Below, in pieces: positions 35,288 through 44,391 of a DNA stretch of 51,293 nucleotides. How positions within the stretch are numbered: position 1 is the stretch's first letter; the number at the start of each line of letters is the position of its first letter. The notes beneath the pieces were generated by a model, which saw nothing but the letters and a program-made list of their open reading frames with translations, did no database searches and was not told the DNA's origin. A program made the translations under genes and the position numbers. The stretch comes from Deltaproteobacteria bacterium (GTDB taxonomy: Bacteria; Desulfobacterota; Desulfarculia; Adiutricales; Adiutricaceae): assembly GCA_031264185.1 (NCBI GenBank), contig JAISEL010000061.1, forward strand, positions 1 to 51,293, in the 5' to 3' direction.

Positions 35288-36619
35288 ATGTCAGGTGGCG
35301 GAACATTATTATTGTTTATAGGCCTTTATACTCAGGTATTTCCGATGTCTTCTCAAAATTCATTCTCATTTAAGTCCAAAGTAGCTTATTTGTTTAGTTT
35401 ATGGAAACGCACACCATTAAATAATAGTAATAGGCCTAAATTGTTTGTCGACGCCGAAAAAGAAGCTTTAACAGATGACTTATTGAATGTTTCCAAAAAA
35501 ATAGGACAAAATGAAGCAGTCTTAGGGCGATACTCCTTGGGATTTATGTTTCAGGGCGGAATTGCTTCCAACATGGGTATGTTCGCCTATATTATGCTGG
35601 CTTTCATGCCATGCTTTGTTTTTGTCTTAATCTCTAAAGGTTGGATTCTTTATGTTTTGCCGACTTTTTATTATTCCTCAAAGCTTAATAATTTTTTAGC
35701 CATCTTATCTATGGCCTCATTATTTCTTATGGCTTTTAATATACTGGTTGACACCCATCTGACTGTTACTAATAAGTCAATCATTCTGACCAGACGATTT
35801 TTTAAACTGATAAAGATCTGGTCTAAAAAGTACCCTCTGACCAATGTTTCGATATGTGGCAATATTTACAACTATCAATGTTTATTAACTGTTAATCGTG
35901 ATAATTACGACAAAAAATTAATATTAAAAATCAAACTGCATTTTTTCAATATGTGTCATTCTTCTTTAGACATAGTCATCAGGATGCAATACGCTCTTTT
36001 GCTGAGCCACTGGTTTCAGGCTTTGGAACTATCCAATAATATAAAGTGGTATATAGAGCCCATTGACTATATTGTTTTTGGAAAAACTGAACGGTCACCT
36101 GAGCTGTGGGCCAGGCATTCATTTACTCCCAACGGGTTTTACGATTTTTACGAGGTCTTAAAAGATGTCCCTGAGGATATGCTCCTTAAGGCTGAAGGGG
36201 AGCCTAAAAAAAGTAAGCCCCAGGTTTCTAATATATATTTAATTATTGATTATCTAAAATATACATTAAATAAAGGTGATTATAAATCAAATGACTTCTA
36301 CGGACAGCTTCTTGACAGGGGGGAAAGATTGATATGCGCTTTGGACTTAACTGAAGTAGGATCAAGACCGGTTGGAAAACTTATGGTGACAGATAAAAGG
36401 CTGAATATTTTAACTAAAGAATTTAAGCTAAATAGAGCTTTTGACTTAAAAAATACAAATCTGGAAATTGCTATCAGTAGGAACTGGTCGTCTTCTGGCT
36501 GGAGTCACTGTGCGTTGTTATACCCTGGTCTTAGGCCCTATTTTATTCAGCTTGAATCGTCTAACGCACCTGTCATAGAGCTTTTTAAGTTTCTGGGTGT
36601 TAAAACTACTCAACAATAG
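35288..36619 (+). CDS. Membrane protein with C-terminal PH-like domain
   Basis: 443 aa of unknown function. Two or three membrane segments lie between about residues 95 and 160 (MFAYIMLAFMPCFVFVLISK; FLAILSMASLFLMAFNIL). A cytoplasmic region follows. Near residue 350, DRGERLICALDLTEVGSRPV then GKLMVTDKRLNIL matches the start of bacterial PH-like domains, which read as GExx..GxLxLTxxRLxF. The start is uncertain: ATG 35288 lacks a good ribosome site, and ATG 35345 (with AGG nine bases upstream) removes the first 19 residues. The codon use is more AT-rich than in the core genes. Upstream, divergently oriented, is the wrecked ATPase; downstream is the convergent pabC. Confidence 0.65.
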   Translation: MSGGGTLLLFIGLYTQVFPMSSQNSFSFKSKVAYLFSLWKRTPLNNSNRPKLFVDAEKEALTDDLLNVSKKIGQNEAVLGRYSLGFMFQGGIASNMGMFAYIMLAFMPCFVFVLISKGWILYVLPTFYYSSKLNNFLAILSMASLFLMAFNILVDTHLTVTNKSIILTRRFFKLIKIWSKKYPLTNVSICGNIYNYQCLLTVNRDNYDKKLILKIKLHFFNMCHSSLDIVIRMQYALLLSHWFQALELSNNIKWYIEPIDYIVFGKTERSPELWARHSFTPNGFYDFYEVLKDVPEDMLLKAEGEPKKSKPQVSNIYLIIDYLKYTLNKGDYKSNDFYGQLLDRGERLICALDLTEVGSRPVGKLMVTDKRLNILTKEFKLNRAFDLKNTNLEIAISRNWSSSGWSHCALLYPGLRPYFIQLESSNAPVIELFKFLGVKTTQQ

Positions 36620-36624
36620 TTAAT

Positions 36625-37242
36625 TTATAAAATAATATTATTGATTAATACTGATATATTATCTTTTAAATCTATCATAGCATTAATATAGTAAAGTTTA
36701 TCAAAATTAGTCAAATCCCCCGGCTTAATAGCCCGGGGTTCTATTCGGCCGGATTTTAGGTAATGGGATCTTTTTACTCCCGCCAGAAGGCAGTTTCGGG
36801 GAGTGAATAGACGGCCTTCCCTGTCCCTGAAGACTACGTTGGCTATGGAAGTATCGGTAATTTCCCCTTTTTGGACAATTAAAATGTCATCGGCCAGACT
36901 ATGGACCTTTAGTTCTTTAAGAACGGAACGGTCTAAAAATTTCTCACCGTAATAAAGATCGCTTGCAACGAGCTTAAGATTATTAATGAGCGGAAAAGTA
37001 TAGGGGACAGCAGTAATTTGCCAGGTCTCAAAAGAGTAGACGAGCCGGACCCTGATCAAAGCCGGGCCCAGATCCCGGGGCAGAATTTCCGGCAGGGCGA
37101 AAGAGGTATCCCGGCCGAAATACTTAAGGAAAGTCCTGCTTATTCTTTCTTCATGGAGCGGAACGTTAAAGTACTGACCGTTTGAATATTTGATGGTCTC
37201 CAGAAATTTTACATCGGTCGGTATATTATGCTTAGGTGACAT
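36625..37242 (-). CDS. pabC: Aminotransferase class IV, probable aminodeoxychorismate lyase
   Basis: PLP enzyme that would release pyruvate from 4-amino-4-deoxychorismate to give p-aminobenzoate for folate. About 205 aa, at the short end of the family. Conserved parts: VKFLETIKYSNGQYFNVPLH (N-terminal domain), YYGEKFLDRSVLKEL with the probable PLP Lys in EKFLDRS, DDILIVQKGEITDTSIANVV, the glycine-rich PLP-phosphate region GRLFTPRNCLLAGVKR. ATG 37242 is preferred to the longer frame reaching 37302, because AAAAGGA precedes it and it lies 13 bp after the pabB stop. Third gene of pabA-pabB-pabC. Branched-chain aminotransferase is the alternative, made less likely by the context. Confidence 0.8.
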   Translation of the reverse strand: MSPKHNIPTDVKFLETIKYSNGQYFNVPLHEERISRTFLKYFGRDTSFALPEILPRDLGPALIRVRLVYSFETWQITAVPYTFPLINNLKLVASDLYYGEKFLDRSVLKELKVHSLADDILIVQKGEITDTSIANVVFRDREGRLFTPRNCLLAGVKRSHYLKSGRIEPRAIKPGDLTNFDKLYYINAMIDLKDNISVLINNIIL

Positions 37243-37255
37243 CGGCAGTTCCTTT

Positions 37256-38236
37256 TCAGACAAAGGGCAGGTATATTTTCTCAATAGCTTCGATATATTC
37301 ACTTTCCATGGAGCTGTAGGCCGTTATACCGCCGCCGCTACGGAAAACCATCTGTCCGCCATTATTTTCAATAAAACGGATCAAAACCCCGGAATCAAAG
37401 TTATGCCCGTCAAAATATCCGTAAACCCCGGTATAGTAGCCCCTGGGTTTAGCTTCGGCTCTTCTGATAATATCCAGGGTTGATTCTTTCGGGGCTCCGG
37501 AACACGAGCCGCAGGGCAGCATCCGAAAGATAATATCCCCGATATTAGCAGGATAATCATCAGGCAGTCTGCCGGTAATTTCCGAACTGACCTGGAGAAT
37601 CTCCCGCTGCCTGGTCTTAATGCGGTCAATGTAGCGGTAACGGCTGACTCTAACTTCCATGGCGCTTAAGCTCAGATCGTTTCTAAGCAGATCGACAATT
37701 GTGGCGTGTTCGGCCGATTCTTTGAAGTCGGCCAAAATGACTTTTTCGGCCTCGTCAATTTCGGCGTTAATGGTGCCTTTCATGGGGCAGGTGGAGATGC
37801 GGCCGGAATCTATCTGGACAAATCTCTCCGGGGAAAAACAGACAAACCGGTCGGGCACATACAACTGGTAAGGTGAGTTACTCAGTTGAAAAATTTCTTC
37901 TAGGCTCAAGGGACATTCTATATCCGTGGCAATGGTCAAATTGGTCAGGTAACTGTCACCCCTGGCCAGACCATCTTTGACGACTTGGAACAGATCGGCG
38001 TACTCCCTTTGACTCATGGGCTTTGAAGTTAAGTAAAAATTATCCGCTAAAGGCTTATTCAGAGGCTTTTTATTGCCGCGCCCCCAGATTTCATAGAGAA
38101 TTTCTGTCTGATTTTCCGGATTTTCGATGATAAACCCTTCGGTTAACTCAAAATTAACGGCAAATAAAAACTTTTGCCCGTCCAGGCCCAGACGGTTCAT
38201 TTCACGTTGAATCAGGTCAGGAGATAAAGACTCCAT
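37256..38236 (-). CDS. pabB: Aminodeoxychorismate synthase component I
   Basis: Chorismate-binding enzyme that aminates chorismate using ammonia from PabA. 326 aa, so the N-terminal, Trp-binding-like half of TrpE/PabB is largely absent, as in other short PabB proteins. Conserved blocks: SQREYADLFQVVKDGLARGD, PYQLYVPDRFVCFSPERFV, STCPMKGTI with Lys153 (the Lys of the PIKGT motif that marks PabB rather than TrpE), DLLRNDLS, MLPCGSCSGAPKESTLDII, and GYYTGVYGYF with SGVLIRFIE. The ATG touches the TGA of pabA (TGAATG), and AAGGAGG inside the end of pabA serves as its ribosome site. Confidence 0.93.
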   Translation of the reverse strand: MESLSPDLIQREMNRLGLDGQKFLFAVNFELTEGFIIENPENQTEILYEIWGRGNKKPLNKPLADNFYLTSKPMSQREYADLFQVVKDGLARGDSYLTNLTIATDIECPLSLEEIFQLSNSPYQLYVPDRFVCFSPERFVQIDSGRISTCPMKGTINAEIDEAEKVILADFKESAEHATIVDLLRNDLSLSAMEVRVSRYRYIDRIKTRQREILQVSSEITGRLPDDYPANIGDIIFRMLPCGSCSGAPKESTLDIIRRAEAKPRGYYTGVYGYFDGHNFDSGVLIRFIENNGGQMVFRSGGGITAYSSMESEYIEAIEKIYLPFV

Positions 38237-38818
38237 TCAGACTGCCTCCTTATAAAGAAAATTTCGGAGGATCAAAGGCCCTGACGGTGTCAGAATTGAT
38301 TCCGGATGGAACTGGACACCGTGGATGTCAAAACTTTTGTGCCCCAGGCCCATGATCAGGCCGTCTGAATCCCGGGCTGTGACCGTCAGTTCTGGAGGCA
38401 GATATTTTTCATCGACCAGCCAGGAATGGTAGCGTCCGGCTTCTATTTCTCCGGGTAGTCCTGAAAAGAGACGGGTAGGGCGCAGAAGTTTGACCCGGGA
38501 TTTAAGGCCGTGGAAGACTGTTTTTAAATTGATAAGTCTGGCGCCAAAGACCTGAGCCAGGGCCTGATGGCCCAGGCAGACTCCCAATATCGGTTTAACC
38601 GGGGCGAACTTCCGGATTAAAGGCAGAAGATTGGTCGTTTCTGAAGGTACTCCAGGACCTGGGGAGAGGATAATTCGGTCAAATTCCGGGATTTTTTCCA
38701 GATCAAGCCGGTCATGGCGAACTACTTCCAGGCTGTCTTCGGGTCTTAAAATTTCACGACTCAGGTGAACTAAATTAAAGGTAAAGGAATCCCGGCAGTC
38801 AAAAATTAAAACTTTCAT
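38237..38818 (-). CDS. pabA: Glutamine amidotransferase component II (PabA/TrpG type)
   Basis: Class I glutaminase subunit that supplies ammonia to the chorismate-binding partner. 193 aa, the standard length. Catalytic triad visible: Cys81 in ILGVCLGHQ, His171 and Glu173 in VQFHPES; the oxyanion motif is LSPGPGVPSE. PabA and TrpG cannot be told apart by sequence alone; the immediately following pabB with a PMKGT motif and pabC favours p-aminobenzoate synthesis, although it may serve both pathways. First gene of the three-gene unit. Confidence 0.92.
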   Translation of the reverse strand: MKVLIFDCRDSFTFNLVHLSREILRPEDSLEVVRHDRLDLEKIPEFDRIILSPGPGVPSETTNLLPLIRKFAPVKPILGVCLGHQALAQVFGARLINLKTVFHGLKSRVKLLRPTRLFSGLPGEIEAGRYHSWLVDEKYLPPELTVTARDSDGLIMGLGHKSFDIHGVQFHPESILTPSGPLILRNFLYKEAV

Positions 38819-40073
38819 TGGGCACCATAATATTTGCCCGGGATAACCAGGAATCAGTCTTGGACAGAGAGCTTATAATAGACTGGGTGACCGGCTTCTG
38901 GGCAATAAATCTTTGCCCCCGAGCCAGACATCTTACATTCTGACGCCGCATTATGCGGGTTTAGCGAGGGCCGGAAAAACCGAGTTAACGGGTTTCTGGC
39001 TATGTGGGATTATTCCAAACAGGTAATGTCGGAAAACGTGGATAATTATATCCGGTTGAGTAAAAATGTCAAGACCGGCCGGGGCTTGGGGGAGAGCCTG
39101 AAATATAGCGGCTGTCTGACTGATTTAAGGTCCAGAAAGCGACCGGTCTGGGACGCATTTTAACCGGCTGACTTAATTTGGCCTCAAGTCTCCGTCTGAT
39201 CCTATATTTTAGGTTTCAATTATGGAAAAATCAATGTCAAAAGATTGTATTTAGAAACTTTTAGCTCCAAAAACGGCGTCAATTGTCCAGCCTACGACAA
39301 CTGAAAAACTTCGTCAGGATTCACATTGTTGTTTTTCATGTAGGTTGGGGAGCGGCAACGAATCAGGCAGAAAATCCCGGCTTTTTCCGGCACCTAGCTT
39401 CCTGAGAAACGGAAACCTTTGGCTGCACTTTGACCTGTCTCAGATCTTTATCCGTTACTAGATTGTTGCTTAAGGGAACATCCTTTCTTAAGGGAAGATC
39501 TTTTGTAGACATGAAGCGCAGAACTCCAGACTTGAAGTTCCTTAAAAATGAAAGGAGATTTGAGGGAGATTAAAGAAAGAGATGAGGTGACTAAAATTCG
39601 CAGGATTACACGGCCTTCGGATTTTAATTGAGCTGGCTCTAAAGAACCGGGTTGCCCTAGCCCGCTGTTTGCGGCAGGTAGCCTAGCCGGACTGGCCCAT
39701 ATGGTCCACTGACTGATTAGTTGCGTCGCCTGGCAATTGAGTTGTCAGGGTATTAGCATCGCTCTTCAAGAATTATATACCAAAATTTTGTCCAATGCTG
39801 GCCAAATTTAAATTACAGCCAAGTATGTATGTTAAACTAAATAAAAAGAGAATTTTGCCTGTGTTTATAGAATCAATTAATCATAAAACAGAAAATAAGT
39901 CTTGATGAATAATTAAATAATATGCATATATATGATAAACATTCAGTTAATAACTGCACTGAGAATTTTTTGAGGTGCAATTAAAATTGCCACTGACTTT
40001 AAAAGTACTTTAACTTAAATCCATTGGAAAAAGAGGACTTTATTCTTTCTAAATTGCCATAGGAGTTGATGAA
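38819..40073. other. Gap between pabA and the broken ATPase
   Basis: A 53-codon frame at 39002-39163 begins MWDYSKQVM, like the first residues of NifU/IscU Fe-S scaffold proteins, but the similarity ends there and the Cys ligands are absent. From about 39780 the sequence is AT-rich and holds the promoter region for the ATPase gene. Nothing else is recognised. Confidence 0.4.
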
Positions 40074-40879
40074 ATGTTAATCAATTTCTCTATTGAAAAC
40101 TGGATATCCTGCCGCTACAAAGCGACTTTATCAATGGTCACCACAGAAGACACCCTATACGGAAAAGGAATTCCCAAACCAGCCGAACACAAAATTATAA
40201 TCCTTCCGACGGCGGCAATTTTCGGTGGTAATGCCTCAGGTAAGACTAATTTATTCAGAGCATTGAATTTCGCCAAATTTATGGTCAATGGTTTTATGCC
40301 TATTGATAATATAATGACCATTGATCAGTTCAAACTGGACACTGGTAAGAAAACTAAATTGTCAAAGTTCGTCTTCGAATTATTGATCAACGAAAAAATT
40401 TTCGAGTTCAGTTTCGTTTTGACATCGACTGAAGTGTGAGAAGAAAAGCTGATGATCTTTAATCCTACCAGAAATCAGATAATCTGCCGCCGCTATAACG
40501 GTAAACTTCAATTAGCAAAGAATCTTAAAGATCAAGAATACCTCCAGTTCGTCTTCAGAGGCACACGTGATAACCAACTTTTCCTGAACAACATTATCTA
40601 ATAAAAAGTGAATTATTTCCGACCAGTCTACGATTGGCTTAATGATGTCCTCAAATTTATCGCGCCTGACGCACGTTTGGGCCTCTTTAATTCAATTTTT
40701 GATAATTGAGATCATTTATATCAGACTATGAACAGTATTCTGCCTCAACTTGACCTCGGCATTACTTGTTTTGCTAGACAAGAGATATCTTCTGACAATG
40801 TTTCATTCCCCCGACATCTGAAGGCAAAATTCATGCAAGAACTCAATGACGGACAGATAATCCGTATGCTATAATTATT

Positions 40880-42120
40880 CTAAGTTGCTTTTAAAATTGA
40901 AATAATCCAAGGCCAACATGTCAAGCTCCGGAGAGCTGCTCTGTTTGCTTTCATTTGCGCCAGACCAGCGTTGGCTTGCTTCATCGCAACATCTAAATTC
41001 GGGAAGAATCCATTAGCAAAATAATCTCTTCTCAATATATTCCATACTCCTTCAGTTGGATTAAATTCCGGAGAATAAGGAGGAATAACGATTAAAGATA
41101 TTACCCCGGCGGATAATTATGCTAAAATAGTTTATCCTTTGTTTCTTCAGTCTTTAGCATACTCAAAAATTATGCAATTTATTTAGTCTATTTGTAGTAT
41201 GGCTAAAAAATTATTATACAGTGATCATCTGTAAATAATAAGGAGTATTTGATCTATCATAATTATCCGCCGGGTTAATACATTAGAAGGAATGACCAGA
41301 CCATTTGATTTATGTGGAGATACTTCATCTACAACCATTACAACAAGTTTATTTGGATGAGCTTTGCTGACTTGACGCAAAAACCTGGACATACTGTTAG
41401 TATTCATGTCAAATGACTCCATATAGTCAGTATGTCCAATTTTTGGGCAAACTGCACCGAAAATATATCTGTACTCCCGAACAAGGTCTTTCATTATTTT
41501 AGGCCTATGCGGAACAGTAACCCAACATTTTCCAGGATCAGACATTCGCCCAAATCTTGCTTCACCCTGGAACATAAGGCTAACTGAAAATTTGTTTGTG
41601 TTTTTTAAGACAATTTTTCCCAGCTCCTCCGGCAAAGTTTTTTTTGAACTCTTCTTGAAGCAGAGGGTCTCTTTTAGGGTGTCTTGTGTCAGGAAGCACT
41701 TTCCTCCAGTTATGCCGATTTAAAAATTTATAGAAAGCAGATCGCGGTGTAACTCTGCCCACAGCTTAATTGTACGCATCACGGAGCTCCGGCATTGTGA
41801 CAATTAGGCCTTCGATCGTTTTTCCAGCCCATTTATCAAGAAATTCAGTTTCCTCCTTAAAAGGTCATCAAACGATTTCGCCCGCCGCTCCACTCACCTT
41901 TACTTGCCGCCAATTCGGGGGTCCGCACTATCTTTATATCTCCGTAAACAGTACCTGCTCCAATACCGTAAAGGTCCGCAAGCTCTTCAGCTGTGTATCT
42001 GCCATGTGACATCATAAAGAATAACAGCCCCGCCATATGTTCTCTGCCATTGCTGGGGGAGTCTCTGAATATTTTGGCCTTGGTGAGCTCTTCTGCAGTA
42101 AAAATGAACGGTTTAGCCAT
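40880..42120 (-). pseudogene. Decayed IS630-type transposase, family copy 2
   Basis: Starts at ATG 42120 with MAKPFIFTAEELTKAKIF and a helix-turn-helix (YTAEELADLYGIGAGTVYGD). Frames then shift several times: the linker part at 41580-41762 (FYKFLNRHNWRKVLPDTRHP), and the core at 41280-41635 with FQGEARFGRM (first Asp position replaced by Glu or shifted) and VVMVVDEVSPHKS (second Asp). The third motif PPYSPEFNPTEGVWNI-type sequence and the 3' end lie beyond the MITE at 40909-41100. The stop codon of copy 1 is lost here (TAT-TAG became TGT-TGG), and the frame runs to TAG at 40880-40882. Confidence 0.75.
41101..41278. mobile_element. 178-bp MITE with IS630-type terminal inverted repeats
   Basis: Left end TTACCCCGGCGGATAATTAT; right end, reverse-complemented, TTAACCCGGCGGATAATTAT. 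Target TA is duplicated at 41099-41100 and 41279-41280. Comparison with the uninterrupted copy (GATACATTCGAAGGAATGACC at 6349-6369) shows exactly where it inserted. It has no coding capacity. The terminal 20 bases match those of the IS630-type element at 6374-7583, which is the likely source of the transposase that moved it. Confidence 0.9.
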
Positions 42121-42969
42121 AATTTATCCTCCCGGCTAAAATTATTACCTCGGCATTTAATTCTGAGAATGCTGTAATACCGTTTCTATTACAGGTTTTG
42201 AGCTAATTCTCTTAGAGTTTTCGTGCCGTGGTAATATATAATTTTAGTCTATTATTTACGTCAAGATGAGATATCAGTATCTATATGATTTTATTACTTC
42301 ATGATAGTCACGACTAAATTTCTTGTAACAAAAATATTAACTGATAGAAAATAATATTTTTTTATAAAATATTTTACCTAGAAACGAAATTTTTTAAGCT
42401 ACAAAAAAGATTGTGCATTGCTTTTTAAGCATAAAATTGAATAAATTTTGCTATTTTTAAAGCTTGCTGGAATTATTTTTGAAAAAATGACTGGCCGTTC
42501 TCCGGAAGTTTGACTGAACTGAAGTTGAATTAGATATTAATCAGGAATCAGAAGGCATAAAGATGATACTCAATTTGTTTCCTGCTTTTATTGCTCTGTC
42601 TTTCAAACTATCTAAAAAAGTTTACGTAGTAGACGAAATAGATCGTTGCCTTTATACTCTTTTGACCAGACTATTGATCGAAAATTTTTTGGACTGTTGC
42701 TCAGACGGTTCAAGAATTCAATTGCTATTTACTACTCATGATATTCTGCTTATGGATACAAATCTATTGCGCCTTAACGAGATGTGGCTAACTGATCGAG
42801 ACTCTAGTGTGGCTTCAAGTCTCTTCTCTGTTTCCGAGTTCCCAGCCAGAGTCTAAAGATGAGATAAGAGCATCCCCTCAATAGTGATCTTAGCGGTCGT
42901 ATGGACGGAATTCCTAATGTTTCTCTCAGAACTCTTAATTCGATATCAGCTGTACCGCCTAAAATTTAA

Positions 42970-43311
42970 ATCAAAACTAATGTCGACTAAAAGACATAAA
43001 TCACAGAAAACATCAGCTTGGTAAAAAGTCACCGAGATTCCCAGTCAAAATGGTCTTGTCGGAAAACTTTTCCCTGTTCACTGCGAATCCAAAGAAGAGG
43101 TCAATTTTTTACCACTTTTCAAGTGTAAATTATTAGGGGTCAAGAATTAATTTAAAAATTAAGCATTGTAGGGTTGAGTTCAGAGAAATATATATTGACT
43201 TGAGGGGCTGGATTCTGTAAGGTCTTAAAGACCAATTCCCGGCCTGAAAGTATAAGATCCCGGCCTCTCAGGCCTAAAGTTAACGGCCCAATCACTTAGC
43301 AGAAAGAAATT
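42970..43311. other. Gap upstream of the FabH-like gene
   Basis: Probably holds the promoter for the FabH-like gene and the worn remains of whatever followed the ATPase. A frame beginning MSTKRHKSQKTSAW at about 42981 is basic, like the start of RloB partner proteins, but stops after 14 codons. Confidence 0.35.
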
Positions 43312-44346
43312 ATGCGCTCTGATCTCCGCTTTACCCAATCGGCCCTGGTCGGCTGGTCCCGGGATTTAGGGCCCGACCGCCTGGCCTCTTCATCTTTGGA
43401 AGAAGCTTTGGCTCCTTTAATGACTCGTTTAAAGTTGCCCAAAGGGATTTTAGCTCAGTTGACCGGCATCAATTACCGCCATCTCTATCCGGCCGAAAGT
43501 CCTATAAGTTCTGGTGGCCTCAAGGCCGCAGAAAAACTTTTAGATAAATTTCCCGATTTATTCAATAAAATAGATCTCCATTTTTCCACTTCCGTGGGCC
43601 GGGATTTCCTGGAACCCTCAACCGCTTCCATTGTGGCCGGCGCCTTGGGATTGGGACCAGGGGTAAAAAACCTGGATTTAGGCAGCGCCTGTCTCGGGTT
43701 TGTGGACGGAATGGAACTGGCGGCTAATTTATTGGAGTCCAGAGCCGCCGAGTACGCCTTAATTACGGCCGGAGAAAACAGTCGTCCTTTACTGGAAAAT
43801 ACTTTGGGCCGCTTATTGGAGCCGGACATCACGGTCCGGGATTTTTTCCGGAATTTTGCCTCCTTAACTTTGGGCTCAGGCGGGGCGGCCATGCTGGTCG
43901 GACCGGCCGGGCTCCACCCCAACGCTCCACTTATTAAAGGCGCTGTCAGTTTAGCTGACCCGAAATCCAACGATCTATGTCGGGGTGATTTTGCGGGCAT
44001 GGAAACTGATTCCGTCCGACTTATGACGGCCGGGGTGGCTTTAGCCGAATCAACCTTTGAGATGGGGAAGAAGACATACGGCTGGACACCCGAAACGTTC
44101 GAGGTCATCATCTGCCACCAGGTCAGCCAGGCCAACACGGATAAACTCTGTCAGACTTTAAAACTGCCCCCTGACCGGGTTTTTAAAACTTACCCCGACT
44201 ACGGCAACATGGGCCCGGTGGCCGTGCCATTCAGTTTTGCTTTGGCAGTGGAGCAAAAAATCATCCGTCCTGGCCAGAAAGTGGCCTTAATGGGTATCGG
44301 CTCAGGTCTGGCCTGTTCTATGATGGAACTGGAAATTCCCCTTTAA
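43312..44346 (+). CDS. 3-oxoacyl-ACP synthase III (FabH/OleA-like)
   Basis: Thiolase-fold enzyme expected to join an acyl-CoA or acyl starter to a malonyl-ACP or second acyl chain by decarboxylative or Claisen condensation. The 344-aa product has the catalytic triad: Cys127 in LGSACLGFVDG, His270 in IICHQVSQANTD, Asn300 in DYGNMGPVAVP. The first half is the priming domain (FSTSVGRDFLEPSTASIVAG). The His and Asn motifs fit the FabH/OleA group, but it is more divergent than housekeeping FabH, so a role in special lipids or hydrocarbons is possible. It starts an apparent run of envelope lipid genes on the plus strand; lnt follows after 45 bp. Confidence 0.8.
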   Translation: MRSDLRFTQSALVGWSRDLGPDRLASSSLEEALAPLMTRLKLPKGILAQLTGINYRHLYPAESPISSGGLKAAEKLLDKFPDLFNKIDLHFSTSVGRDFLEPSTASIVAGALGLGPGVKNLDLGSACLGFVDGMELAANLLESRAAEYALITAGENSRPLLENTLGRLLEPDITVRDFFRNFASLTLGSGGAAMLVGPAGLHPNAPLIKGAVSLADPKSNDLCRGDFAGMETDSVRLMTAGVALAESTFEMGKKTYGWTPETFEVIICHQVSQANTDKLCQTLKLPPDRVFKTYPDYGNMGPVAVPFSFALAVEQKIIRPGQKVALMGIGSGLACSMMELEIPL

Positions 44347-44391
44347 TTCCCTTTTAATTGGCTATGGGCACTGAAAATATTTGAGGCAAAC

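Larger units (their letters stand above)
40876..42220 (-). mobile_element. IS630-type element inside the ATPase gene (family copy 2)
   Basis: The left end is set by homology to the fragment at 6127-6371 (TTCTAAGTTGCTTTTAAAATTG in both). The right end is uncertain; CTTAGAGT near 42210-42217 is a possible partial match to the left end in reverse complement. It is interrupted by the MITE at 41101-41278. Left of the MITE is the transposase 3' end, right of it the rest of the gene. Confidence 0.65.
40074..42969 (+). pseudogene. AbiLi-like AAA ATPase split by an IS630-type insertion
   Basis: The N-terminal half starts at ATG 40074 (MLINFSIENWISCRYKATLS), with Walker A in AIFGGNASGKTNLFRAL, and has a stop at 40437. 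It continues past it (IFNPTRNQIICRRYNGKLQL), then in other frames gives VYDWLNDVLKFIAPDARLGL up to LNDGQIIRML at about 40870. After the inserted element the same gene resumes near 42510: TEVELDINQESEGIKM, then VYVVDEIDRCLYTLLTRLLI (Walker B) and LLFTTHDILLMD (H-loop). The family C-terminal motif SGRMDGIPNVS sits at about 42892-42925 in a third frame. COG1106 ATPases of this type pair with RloB in AbiL abortive infection. Dead gene. Confidence 0.8.

Noticed and set aside
39002-39163. NifU/IscU-like 53-codon frame beginning MWDYSKQVM
   Set aside because: Similarity ends after about nine residues and no Cys ligands follow.
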